DNA of 21,434 bases. Source: Arcicella sp043769985 (lineage in GTDB: Bacteria > Bacteroidota > Bacteroidia > Cytophagales > Spirosomataceae). A program made the position numbers and the translations under genes. The notes beneath the pieces are model-generated. The model did no database searches. It saw only the letters and a program-made list of their open reading frames with translations, and was not told the DNA's origin. Shown here in pieces: positions 13,790 to 21,413 of the stretch (its first letter is position 1; each line of letters begins with the position of its first letter). Location: contig JAYVIV010000016.1 of NCBI GenBank assembly GCA_043769985.1, positions 1 through 21,434 of the forward strand. Direction: 5' to 3'.

Positions 13790-13972
13790 ATGGCTAAGAA
13801 AAAAGAAATAAAAAAAGAGGAACTTCCAAAGGTGCATAAAGACCTTGAAGGTTTCGATATTTCCATAAACACTTTTGGAGAAATTAATCGCTCGATTGAT
13901 ATTGAAAAAATCAATGAGTTTTTGAACAAAAATATGGATGATAAGAAACTGAGAAATAGAGACGAAAAATGA
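13790..13972 (+). CDS. Small charged protein coupled to gatC
   Basis: A 60-aa highly charged protein with a lysine-rich start (MAKKKEIKKEELPKVHKDLE), a central segment GFDISINTFGEINRSIDIEK and a hydrophilic helix INEFLNKNMDDKKLRNRDEK. It begins 11 bp after gltX, and its TGA overlaps the gatC start as ATGA, which points to translational coupling. Composition and operon position support a real gene. Similar short proteins seem to occur in relatives, but I cannot name a family. Function is unknown; a role near tRNA or ribosomes is only a guess from the charge and neighbours. Confidence 0.75.
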   Translation: MAKKKEIKKEELPKVHKDLEGFDISINTFGEINRSIDIEKINEFLNKNMDDKKLRNRDEK

Positions 13973-14256
13973 ACATAGACAAAGAATCATTACAAAAGAT
14001 AGCTCATCTTGCCCGTTTGGAGATGCCCGAATCTGCCGAGAAAGAAATGATGGATTCGCTGAATTCCGTATTGACTTGGATGGAAGAATTGAATGAAATC
14101 AATACGGATAATGTAAAGCCATTGACTCACATGAGTCTGGAAATAAATGCCTTACGTGAAGACAAAGTAATTCCAAACATTAGCCGTGAACAAGGTTTAA
14201 AAAATGCTCCTAAGCAGAATGGGGAGTATTTTATGGTCCCGAAGGTTATGGAGTAA
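13969..14256 (+). CDS. gatC: Aspartyl/glutamyl-tRNA amidotransferase subunit C
   Basis: The small stabilising subunit of the GatCAB complex, which amidates Glu-tRNA(Gln) or Asp-tRNA(Asn). The protein is 95 aa. KIAHLARLEMPESAEKEM (10-27) and the following helix (LNSVLTWMEELNEINTDNVK) are the standard N-terminal signature; PLTHM and LREDKVIP lead to the extended C-terminal tail ending YFMVPKVME, which wraps around GatA in known structures. The ATG overlaps the stop of the preceding small gene. gatA and gatB are not in the window, which is common in bacteria with scattered gat genes. Confidence 0.95.
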   Translation: MNIDKESLQKIAHLARLEMPESAEKEMMDSLNSVLTWMEELNEINTDNVKPLTHMSLEINALREDKVIPNISREQGLKNAPKQNGEYFMVPKVME

Positions 14257-14339
14257 GTAGGTATGAGTTATGAGGTCGTAGGTATGAGGTGAAAAGTCTC
14301 TACACAGATTACGACCTCATACCTACTACCTCATACCTA
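14257..14339. terminator. Inverted repeat of TAGGTATGAGG words between convergent gatC and aroB
   Basis: TAGGTATGAG (14258-14267) pairs with CTCATACCTA (14330-14339), and TATGAGGTCGTA (14269-14280) with TACGACCTCATA (14310-14321), separated by an 8-nt bulge on the right side. The words TAGGTATGAGG(T) repeat three to four times in all. It begins at the base after the gatC TAA and ends inside the aroB stop codon, so it serves as a terminator for both genes. Confidence 0.75.
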
Positions 14340-15359
14340 AAAATAGTATTCCAATGCCTTCTTCATCTCCCCTTTAGATACCGAAATATCGTACCCGCAT
14401 TTTCCTGCTCCTTCCAACAATGAAAATCTAATTTCTTTTCCTTTATTTTTCTTATCTTGCGAAGTCAGAGCGATAATAGGCTCAATGTCTGCATCTTTGA
14501 TAGTTGCTTTTCCGTAAACCGAGAAAATAAATTCTTCGATGTTTTCTAAGGTCTTTTGGTCAATCAAGCCTCTTTTGAAAGAGATAAAGGCTTCGCAAAT
14601 CATTCCTGCTGCAATGGCTTCTCCATGGAGTAAATGGAGTTTGGGTTTTCCTAAGAAGTAAGTCTCAATGGCATGACCCAACGTATGTCCAAAATTTAGT
14701 ATTTTTCTAAGACCTTTCTCCGTTGGGTCGGCTTCCACAACGTGTTGTTTGATATTTACTGAATGAGCAATTAAGTCCGTGAAATCTTGATCTTCAAAAT
14801 CTTTTCTACGAATTTCTTCCCACTTTTTTCCGTCCATAATTAAGCAATGTTTAATTATTTCGGCAAAACCTGAACGCAATTCACTATGCGGTAGTGTTTT
14901 TAGAAAATCAGCATCAATTAATACTGCATTAGGTATTTGAAAAACGCCAATGTGATTTTTAAGTCCTTGAAAATCAATACCTAACTTCCCTCCCACGCTT
15001 GCATCTACTTGCGAGAGCAAGGTTGTTGGAATCTGTATAAAATCTATTCCTCTTTTATAGGTTGATGCACAAAAACCGCCCATGTCCCCAATGACTCCTC
15101 CGCCCAAATTAATGACTAAACTATGACGATCCAGTTCATTGTCAGTCATGGCTTGCCAAATCCTCTGACAAGTATCTAAATTCTTTTCAGACTCTCCCGA
15201 TTTAATTTTTACTAAATTGTGTTTTTCTAAGAAAGGCTTAATCGCTGGGTAGCAATATTTGAAAGTATTTTCATCAACAATAACTTGAATTTTTGTGTAT
15301 GAATTAGCTTTGAAAAAGGCAGGGAGACTTTCGGAAATTGGAGATATTTGGACAGACAT
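14337..15359 (-). CDS. aroB: 3-Dehydroquinate synthase
   Basis: Second step of the shikimate pathway: DAHP to 3-dehydroquinate, using NAD+ and zinc or cobalt, in the cytosol. Motifs (numbered from an upstream TTG; subtract 3 for the ATG form) are LGGGVIGDMGGFCAST (88-103, NAD binding), YKRGIDFIQIPTTLLSQVDA (104-123), SVGGK (124-128), RSGFAEIIKH (165-174), NFGHTLGHAIE (225-235) and HGEA (248-251). Likely metal ligands are Glu170, His232 and His248. The ATG at 15359 (MSVQISPI) is preferred to the TTG at 15368, giving 340 aa. Its leader holds a 7-bp tandem repeat just before the ATG. No other aro gene is near. Confidence 0.95.
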   Translation of the reverse strand: MSVQISPISESLPAFFKANSYTKIQVIVDENTFKYCYPAIKPFLEKHNLVKIKSGESEKNLDTCQRIWQAMTDNELDRHSLVINLGGGVIGDMGGFCASTYKRGIDFIQIPTTLLSQVDASVGGKLGIDFQGLKNHIGVFQIPNAVLIDADFLKTLPHSELRSGFAEIIKHCLIMDGKKWEEIRRKDFEDQDFTDLIAHSVNIKQHVVEADPTEKGLRKILNFGHTLGHAIETYFLGKPKLHLLHGEAIAAGMICEAFISFKRGLIDQKTLENIEEFIFSVYGKATIKDADIEPIIALTSQDKKNKGKEIRFSLLEGAGKCGYDISVSKGEMKKALEYYF

Positions 15360-15366
15360 ATTTTTC

Positions 15367-15394
15367 AATTAACAATTAACAATTAACAATTAAC
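15367..15394 (-). repeat. Heptamer tandem repeat (AATTAAC x4) in the aroB leader
   Basis: Four perfect copies of AATTAAC (GTTAATT in the aroB mRNA), 8-35 nt upstream of the aroB ATG at 15359. It lies between the likely promoter (15429-15460) and the start codon, where the ribosome lands. A change in copy number would alter leader length in steps of seven. Confidence 0.85.
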
Positions 15395-15428
15395 AGTTAG
15401 TAATTCTAAATATTAATTGAATCTTCAT

Positions 15429-15460
15429 CAAAATTACCCATTTTTCATCAAACCAATCAA
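15429..15460 (-). promoter_or_regulatory. Likely aroB promoter
   Basis: On the minus strand: TTG (15458-15460), a 21-bp spacer, then TAATTTTG (15429-15436), an exact TAnnTTTG match. Start near 15422 gives a leader of about 60 nt containing the heptamer repeat. It lies 16 bp downstream of the deoR-type stop, so aroB is probably not dependent on the regulator gene. Confidence 0.6.
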
Positions 15461-15475
15461 TTTGATTTCCAAATT

Positions 15476-16219
15476 TTACAATATATACCCTACTTTAGAC
15501 TGATAAGATTCTAAAATTTTATGGTCGGAAGCGAGTTCTGTAATTAAATAATCCACTTCCTCAGAGGTTGCTACGTGCAAACGTAAAGTTGAGTTTAATT
15601 TTTCTGAAATAATGGGAGCAATTAATTGTTTGGAGGCTTTAATCATTGCCTTTTTTACTTGTACAACTTCATAATCTGAATCACTGATTCCGTCTTCATT
15701 AAAACCGTTAATTCCTAAAATACATAAGTCTGCTTTGATTTCATTAATTTTTGATACGACCTCTCCACCTAAACTAATTTTTGAGGCGTTTGAGAGTTTA
15801 CCTCCCAATAAAATCACTTCTGCACTTGGGTGTTCTATTAATTCTAAAGCAATCAATGGGCTTACTGTAAAAAAAGTAATGTGCAGGTTTTCAGGGAGTT
15901 GATTGGCAATGGCACGAATGGTTGTGCCGCCACTACACAAAACAGTCATACCTTCTCGGAAGAGTGAAATGGTTTTTTGGGCAATGATGTTTTTCTCGTC
16001 ATAAGCATACGTATCTGCCTGTGTGGCGGTGAGATTATAAGATTTAGACAATGCTCCACCGTGTACTTTCACAATAATATTTTCCTGAGCCAACTCATTG
16101 AGATCACGTCTGATTGTATCTTCCGAAACATTTAATTCCAAACTCAAATCAGAAGATAGTACTTTGTTATGAAGATTTATTTGCTTAATTATTTGTGCCT
16201 GACGCTCTTTTTTGAGCAT
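15476..16219 (-). CDS. DeoR/GlpR-family transcriptional regulator
   Basis: A 247-aa sugar-responsive regulator. The N-terminal winged helix-turn-helix (about 3-55) has the family pattern: MLKKERQAQIIKQINLHNKV, SSDLSLELNVSEDTIRRDL (22-40), then VKVHGGAL (50-57). The rest is the DeoR C-terminal sensor domain, related to ribose-5-phosphate isomerase, with CSGGTTIRAIA, LLGGKLS and the GINGFNEDGISDSDYEVVQV block that binds a phosphorylated sugar. The ATG at 16219 is chosen over 16243, because family members begin with MLK-ER. It is divergent from the SusC/SusD pair over 390 bp, so it may control that uptake system; no operator repeat was identified. Ligand unknown. Confidence 0.92.
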   Translation of the reverse strand: MLKKERQAQIIKQINLHNKVLSSDLSLELNVSEDTIRRDLNELAQENIIVKVHGGALSKSYNLTATQADTYAYDEKNIIAQKTISLFREGMTVLCSGGTTIRAIANQLPENLHITFFTVSPLIALELIEHPSAEVILLGGKLSNASKISLGGEVVSKINEIKADLCILGINGFNEDGISDSDYEVVQVKKAMIKASKQLIAPIISEKLNSTLRLHVATSEEVDYLITELASDHKILESYQSKVGYIL

Positions 16220-16413
16220 GATTCTGTTTTCAGTAATAATCATTGCGTTTTTATGCGGGTTTATAATTGTGTCTTATATTAATTTGGTTAAGCAATAATA
16301 GGCATTTATGGTAAAATATTGAGATAAAATTACACAATATTATAGATTTTTTATTAATTTCTAATTATTTTTGCTAATCAGTTGCATGAAATTGCTTGTT
16401 TGAATTAAAATTG

Positions 16414-16421
16414 CAAACTTA
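16414..16421 (-). promoter_or_regulatory. Candidate -7 element for the DeoR-family gene
   Basis: TAAGTTTG on the minus strand, an exact TAnnTTTG match, but about 190 nt upstream of the ATG and without a clear -33 box. The rest of the gap 16220-16484 is AT-rich; TATTTTTG at 16368-16375 (+) is another -7-like site. Nothing else was recognised there. Confidence 0.35.
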
Positions 16422-16484
16422 AGTTGGCATGAACAGACTTATTAAAAAACATTATAAATACCACTTCAAGACAAATCTAAATAA

Positions 16485-16512
16485 AAAGAGGGCGAGCATT
16501 TTCGCCCTCTTT
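16485..16512 (+). terminator. Orphan rho-independent terminator upstream of susC
   Basis: AAAGAGGGCGA (16485-16495) and TCGCCCTCTTT (16502-16512) form a perfect 11-bp stem with a 6-nt loop, followed by AGCTTTTT. It lies in a divergent promoter region, with no gene reading into it on either strand. On the plus strand it would end a short transcript (for example a small RNA, or an attenuated susC leader); being symmetrical, it could also stop minus-strand transcripts. Confidence 0.85.
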
Positions 16513-16570
16513 AGCTTTTTATTTGATAATTCAGTAAAAAATTTCGATTTTAGTATATTAATTCACTAAT

Positions 16571-16578
16571 CAATTTTG
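16571..16578 (+). promoter_or_regulatory. Candidate -7 element of susC
   Basis: CAATTTTG, one base from TAnnTTTG, 30 bp before the susC ATG. If used, susC transcription starts downstream of the orphan terminator, and that hairpin is not in its leader. No firm -33 box is visible. Confidence 0.35.
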
Positions 16579-16608
16579 CAACTTCATTTAACAACCAATC
16601 ATTTTTTC

Positions 16609-19600
16609 ATGAAAAAACTATTACAAAACAAATTGATGTGGATGTTTTTATGTGTAGGTATTTTATCCACACATATAGGCTGGACACAGGACAGACAGAT
16701 AACTGGAAAGGTTACTGAATCTGACAAAAGTGTTTTGCCAGGAGCAAGTATTCTTGTCAAAGGTACTACTCGTGGCACAACCACTAATTCAGAAGGTACT
16801 TATAAAATTGCTGTGAAAGAAGGAGCTACTCTTGTTTTCAGTTCTTTGGGGTATGAAAAACAAGAAGTGAAGGTGGGAACTCAGAATGAAATTAATGTTT
16901 CCTTAGTTAATTCAAATTCCGAATTGGAAGAAGTAGTAGTTACAACTGCGTTTGGTTTGGATAAAAAGAAGCGTGATTTAGGGTATGCAGTTCAAACTGT
17001 AAACGGAGATGAAATATCCGAAACAGGTCGTGAAAACATCTTTAATGCGCTTCAATCTCGGGTGGCAGGAGCAACAATTAATGCAACTTCGGGTGCACCA
17101 GGAGCGTCAGCAGCATTGATTCTCCGTGGAGCTAATTCATTGAGTGGAAATAACTCTCCTCTCATTGTTATTGACGGTTTATCAATCAATAACGGAACTT
17201 TCAGCCAAGGAGCCACGGCTTCGGGAAGTTCTAATCGTGATAATGATTTTTCTAATCGTTTATCCGATATTAATCCAAATGACATCGAAAGCATCACTGT
17301 TTTGAAAGGTCCAGAAGCAACTGCCCTTTATGGAATTGATGCAGGGTCAGGAGCAATTATTATCAAAACAAAGAAAGGACAAGCGGGTAAACCAAAAATT
17401 TCTTATTCAAACTTTTTTAGAATAGACCAGACTTACCTTTTCCCAGAACCAACTCAAAACGTCTATGGCACGGGTAGTTTAGGAGTCCCTTCTCAGACCC
17501 GTTTAATGTTTGGACCTAAACTTGCCGAAGGAACACCTACTTATGATAACATAGGTAATTTCTATCAAGATGCTCTGACCCAACAGCATAACATTGGAAT
17601 TAATGGAGGTAAAGGTCAATTTACTTACCGTATTTCGGGTTCAACGGTTAATCAAGACGGTACAATTCCAAATACAGGATATGACCGTCAAAATGTTCGT
17701 GGAACATTAACGTACACTTCTCTTAACAAGAAATTGACCGTTTCAGGAACGGGTGCTTACTCGTATGCCTATAATCAAAAAGCGTTGCGGGGTGGACTTG
17801 GCTTTTTAGCAGGGCTTTATTATTGGCCCACAACAGATGACGCTCGTAATTATGAAAGAACAGATGGTTCTCGTCGCAGATTTTTTGACAATGATGGATT
17901 TGCAGAACCAGATAGTCCTTATTGGTCAGTAAACAAAAATAAAAGTGAAGATTTTACTTACCGTCGTAATTATAATCTTTCGGTCAGGTATCAATTAACT
18001 GATTGGTTAAATATTGATACTAAGTTAAGTTATGATGGATATAATACCAACGGTTACACCTTCATCCACCCAAGTTCTAATGAATTTTTTGGAGTAGGAG
18101 GACAACTTGAGGATTACAATATCAATTACCGAGGTTTAAGTGGCGTAGCTATTTTAGGAGCGAATAAAAATATTACTAAGAAAATCAATATGGGGCTTCG
18201 CATAGGAACTGCCGTAGATGATTTCAAGACTGAGTTCTTCTCAAAACGTGGGCAAAGACTTGTTCGTCAAGTAGTTGGAGGGGAAGATTTTATTCCAGAT
18301 TTCCGAACTATTACTGCCAATACCTATTCAGACAGCCGTTCATTAGGTCGTGATACCCTTCGATTAAGAAGATTGCAAGGTGTTTTTGGTGAATATACCT
18401 TAAGTTATGATAAATTCTTGACACTGACAATTTCTGGAAGAAATGACTGGACTTCAACGCTTCCCGTTAACGCCCGTTCATTCTTTTATCCAGCAGCAAG
18501 TTTAGCATTTGTATTTACTGATTTACTCCCAAAAAGTAAAATTTTTAATTATGGAAAACTAAGAGCATCCGTAGCTCAAACTGCCAAGGATATTGCTCCG
18601 TATCAATCACAATCGGTTTTTGGAAAACAACAAACCAGTGGACTTGGATATGCTTATGGCTTTACAAACAATAACCCCACAATCGTTCCTGAACGTCAGA
18701 GTACCTTTGAATTAGGAACAGAATTGGAGTTTTTTGATAAGAGAATTAGTTTGGATGCCACTTACTACAATACGAAAAATACTGGACAAATTGTATCTAA
18801 TACTCGATTAAGTTACGGTACTGGATTTATTCTTGCCACCCTCAACGTGGCAGATGTTCAGAACCAAGGCGTTGAAATTATGTTGAATACACAACCCATC
18901 AAGACCTCAAAAATGGCTTGGAATCTTGGGTTCAATTTTGCAAAGACTACCAACGTTGTTAGAAATATTCCATCAAGTATTCCAGAATATTACAATTCAG
19001 ATACATGGGTAAGTGGTTTCAGAAATGGTTTGGTCGTAGATGGGCCAACAACGGCTATTACAGGTCAAGATTATTTAAGAAACAGCAAGGGACAAATTTT
19101 GATTGACCCAGGAACGGGTTTTCCACAAGTAAATTCTTTATACCAACTTTTGGGAGACAGAAATCCTGATTTTAATTTGGGAATCAACAATAGATTTACA
19201 TTTGGAGATTTCTCTTTCTCATTTCTCTTGGATATTCGTAAAGGCGGAGACATTTTGAACGGAACAGATTATTCACGTACACTACAAGGACAAACTGCCC
19301 GTACCCTTGACCGTGAGAAACCAATCATTGTTCCAGGCATATTAAATGATGGTTTGCAAGATACTGATAGACCAACCGCAAATACCATTCAGATTTACCC
19401 GCAATTTCAGTCTTACTTTCAAGACGGACGCTTTTATGCCGTTAATTTTGTTGAAAGAGATGTCAATTGGTTACGTTTGAGAGATGTATCGCTTCGTTAT
19501 AACTTGAAAAAGGTTGCCCAAAGAATTGGACTTGAAAATATGGGAATTTTCGTTACGGGTACTGATTTATTTATCTTAACTAATTATTCAGGAGCAGACC

Positions 19601-19725
19601 CTACCGCAACCAACACAAACAATGCCTCAACGGGCGGTATTGGTGGTTTTGGAATTGACTGGTTCAACTCTTCAACTCCAAGAGGTTTTGCCGCTGGGAT
19701 AACGCTGGATTTTAAAGCCAAATAA
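16609..19725 (+). CDS. SusC/RagA-type TonB-linked outer-membrane transporter
   Basis: A TonB-dependent outer-membrane channel of 1038 aa that imports oligosaccharides or peptides together with its SusD partner. A signal peptide (1-27, ending GWTQ) is followed by a carboxypeptidase-regulatory-like domain (about 29-101: ITGKVTESDKSVLPGASILV, SLGYEKQEV). Next come the TonB box EEVVVTTAFG (107-116), the plug (about 120-255, with SRVAGATINATSGAPGA, LRGANSL, PLIVIDGL and VLKGPEATALYG) and a large beta-barrel to the end (GITLDFKAK). The ATG at 16609 is preferred to a TTG at 16576. Length and order are normal for SusC. It lacks an N-terminal FecR/STN signalling extension, so regulation is not through an anti-sigma factor; the adjacent DeoR-family gene is the obvious candidate. 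The substrate cannot be inferred. Confidence 0.96.
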   Translation: MKKLLQNKLMWMFLCVGILSTHIGWTQDRQITGKVTESDKSVLPGASILVKGTTRGTTTNSEGTYKIAVKEGATLVFSSLGYEKQEVKVGTQNEINVSLVNSNSELEEVVVTTAFGLDKKKRDLGYAVQTVNGDEISETGRENIFNALQSRVAGATINATSGAPGASAALILRGANSLSGNNSPLIVIDGLSINNGTFSQGATASGSSNRDNDFSNRLSDINPNDIESITVLKGPEATALYGIDAGSGAIIIKTKKGQAGKPKISYSNFFRIDQTYLFPEPTQNVYGTGSLGVPSQTRLMFGPKLAEGTPTYDNIGNFYQDALTQQHNIGINGGKGQFTYRISGSTVNQDGTIPNTGYDRQNVRGTLTYTSLNKKLTVSGTGAYSYAYNQKALRGGLGFLAGLYYWPTTDDARNYERTDGSRRRFFDNDGFAEPDSPYWSVNKNKSEDFTYRRNYNLSVRYQLTDWLNIDTKLSYDGYNTNGYTFIHPSSNEFFGVGGQLEDYNINYRGLSGVAILGANKNITKKINMGLRIGTAVDDFKTEFFSKRGQRLVRQVVGGEDFIPDFRTITANTYSDSRSLGRDTLRLRRLQGVFGEYTLSYDKFLTLTISGRNDWTSTLPVNARSFFYPAASLAFVFTDLLPKSKIFNYGKLRASVAQTAKDIAPYQSQSVFGKQQTSGLGYAYGFTNNNPTIVPERQSTFELGTELEFFDKRISLDATYYNTKNTGQIVSNTRLSYGTGFILATLNVADVQNQGVEIMLNTQPIKTSKMAWNLGFNFAKTTNVVRNIPSSIPEYYNSDTWVSGFRNGLVVDGPTTAITGQDYLRNSKGQILIDPGTGFPQVNSLYQLLGDRNPDFNLGINNRFTFGDFSFSFLLDIRKGGDILNGTDYSRTLQGQTARTLDREKPIIVPGILNDGLQDTDRPTANTIQIYPQFQSYFQDGRFYAVNFVERDVNWLRLRDVSLRYNLKKVAQRIGLENMGIFVTGTDLFILTNYSGADPTATNTNNASTGGIGGFGIDWFNSSTPRGFAAGITLDFKAK

Positions 19726-19731
19726 ATCAAC

Positions 19732-19769
19732 GGCTTTTGGCTGTCGGCTATTTGCTTGAAAAAAGCCAA
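19732..19769 (+). repeat. GGCT heptad repeat and hairpin between susC and susD
   Basis: GGCT recurs every seven bases at 19732, 19739 and 19746, with TGCT at 19753. GGCTTTT (19732-19738) can pair with AAAAGCC (19761-19767), or TTGGCT with AGCCAA (19764-19769). The hairpin lies 6 nt after the susC stop and has no T tract, so it may adjust the SusC:SusD ratio by processing rather than terminate. The remaining spacer to 19862 shows no gene. Confidence 0.45.
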
Positions 19770-19862
19770 GTGAATTATTCTGATGTTACTGAACTTAATT
19801 TTAGCGTTTTAGAAAATGAAAGAAGTTAAATCTTTTCAAACGCTTCAAAATACAAAATACAA

Positions 19863-21413
19863 ATGAAAAAAATAATTATTTATATATCATTACTAACCTT
19901 CGGACTGATGTCTTCTTGTACAGAATACATTGACGAAGCATTCAAAAATCCCAATGCTCCTACCGAAGTTTCTCCTGGCGAACTTTTACCCGCCATGTTT
20001 GCCAATTTGGCATCGGGAATACAGTTTGACGCTCGTTTTGTGGGTCGCTATGACCAATACTGGACAGTCACGGGTTCAAGTGGTTCTTGGGATAGATTTG
20101 GGTATGACATTGGCTCCGATAATGGTGGTGAAAAATGGCGAAATCATTATTTTACGTTAGGACAGAATACCATCTTCATGATGAATGCTGGACGTAAAGA
20201 GGGTAAAGACGAATACGTTGGGGCGGGTCATGCTCTTTTTGCGTTGAGTTGGTTGCAATTAACTGATTACCACGGGGACGTGATTCTTAAACAGGCTTTT
20301 GACAGAGAACGTTTAATTTTTGACTATGACTCACAAGAAGAAACTTACCAACGTGTACAAATGCACTGTGATTCGGCAGAATTTTATTTTAATAGAATGG
20401 CATCAAAATCACCCTCTGCTGATTTTGTGGAAGCTGATAAATGGTTTTACGGAGGAAATATCACCAAATGGAAAAAATTTGTGGCGGGTGTAAGAGCCAA
20501 AGTATTACACCGTTATTCTTTGAAAGGTACGTACAAGCCCGATGATGTTATCAAAAATGTGGATGCTGCCCTTGCAACAGCTGATGATGAAGCGATGGTA
20601 AAATATAATAACGGACCAGTTTCAACCGCTGATGCCAATGTATTTAGTGCTCGTCGTGGAAATTTACCTGCTTATCGTCCCACAGACTTTTTCATAAGGC
20701 TTTTGGATGGAACTGTTTATACAGGTGTACGTGACCCACGTATGGCATATTTATTTACACCAAGTACAGACAATACATTCAGAGGAATTACCCTTAATTT
20801 GGGCGAATCAACGGCATTGCCAGCCAACAGAAGAACTTTTAACTTTTTTGGGCAAGCCTTAAACACTGCTCCTGCAGTTGCCACAGGTGATAATCTATCT
20901 CGTACATTTTTCAAAAATAATTCAAAATTTCCACTAATGACTGTTGCTGAATTGCAGTTTATTAAAGCCGAAGCCGCATTTTTGAAAGGAGATAAAGCCA
21001 CTGCTTTCAATGCTTTTCAACGAGGAATGAGAGCCAGTTTTGATATGTTTACTACGCACTTTACGGGTTATACTGCTTTTACTCCTGCACAAGTAACGGC
21101 TTATATCACCGCTGTGAGTCCAAAAGTAGTGAGCGATTTGACCATTAGAGATATTATGGTTCAAAAATATATTGCCCTTTGGGGATACGGTTTTGACGAA
21201 ACTTGGGTCGATTTACGTCGTTATCAGTACAGTCCAGAAGTTTATCCAACCTGGACAGTCGCAACTTTTTTTCCTGACAACACAGGTAGGTATGCTCAGC
21301 GTGTACGTCCAAGGTATAATTCTGAATATCTATGGAATATTGATGCTCTTAAAAAAGTAAAAGGCTTAGATTTAGACTATCACACAATTCCAATGTGGTT
21401 TTCGCAAAAATAA
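19863..21413 (+). CDS. SusD/RagB-type nutrient-binding lipoprotein
   Basis: The surface lid protein that works with the upstream SusC channel, 516 aa, complete within the window. The lipobox ends MSSC, with acylated Cys19 after a hydrophobic signal; the following TEYIDEAF is consistent with surface export of Bacteroidota lipoproteins. The chain fits the SusD-like family with tetratricopeptide-type helices: NPNAPTEVSPGELLPAMFAN (30-49), the LSWLQLTDYHGDVIL block (about 129-143), KWKKFVAGVRAKVLHRYS and a C-terminal segment FPLMTVAELQFIKAEAAFLK, RDIMVQKYIALWGYGFDETW, VDLRRYQ. This is the SusD-like_2 branch, often linked to non-starch substrates. It follows susC by 137 bp and is probably co-transcribed. 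No enzyme gene is visible in the 21 bases after it. Confidence 0.94.
   Translation: MKKIIIYISLLTFGLMSSCTEYIDEAFKNPNAPTEVSPGELLPAMFANLASGIQFDARFVGRYDQYWTVTGSSGSWDRFGYDIGSDNGGEKWRNHYFTLGQNTIFMMNAGRKEGKDEYVGAGHALFALSWLQLTDYHGDVILKQAFDRERLIFDYDSQEETYQRVQMHCDSAEFYFNRMASKSPSADFVEADKWFYGGNITKWKKFVAGVRAKVLHRYSLKGTYKPDDVIKNVDAALATADDEAMVKYNNGPVSTADANVFSARRGNLPAYRPTDFFIRLLDGTVYTGVRDPRMAYLFTPSTDNTFRGITLNLGESTALPANRRTFNFFGQALNTAPAVATGDNLSRTFFKNNSKFPLMTVAELQFIKAEAAFLKGDKATAFNAFQRGMRASFDMFTTHFTGYTAFTPAQVTAYITAVSPKVVSDLTIRDIMVQKYIALWGYGFDETWVDLRRYQYSPEVYPTWTVATFFPDNTGRYAQRVRPRYNSEYLWNIDALKKVKGLDLDYHTIPMWFSQK

Noticed and set aside
13481..13990. A 169-codon minus-strand frame under gltX and gatC
   Set aside because: It is a shadow of the well-supported plus-strand genes and has no family features.
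3504..14339. CRISPR array as an explanation for the repeated words
   Set aside because: The units are 7-10 nt, touch each other without spacers, form facing arms and have no cas genes nearby.
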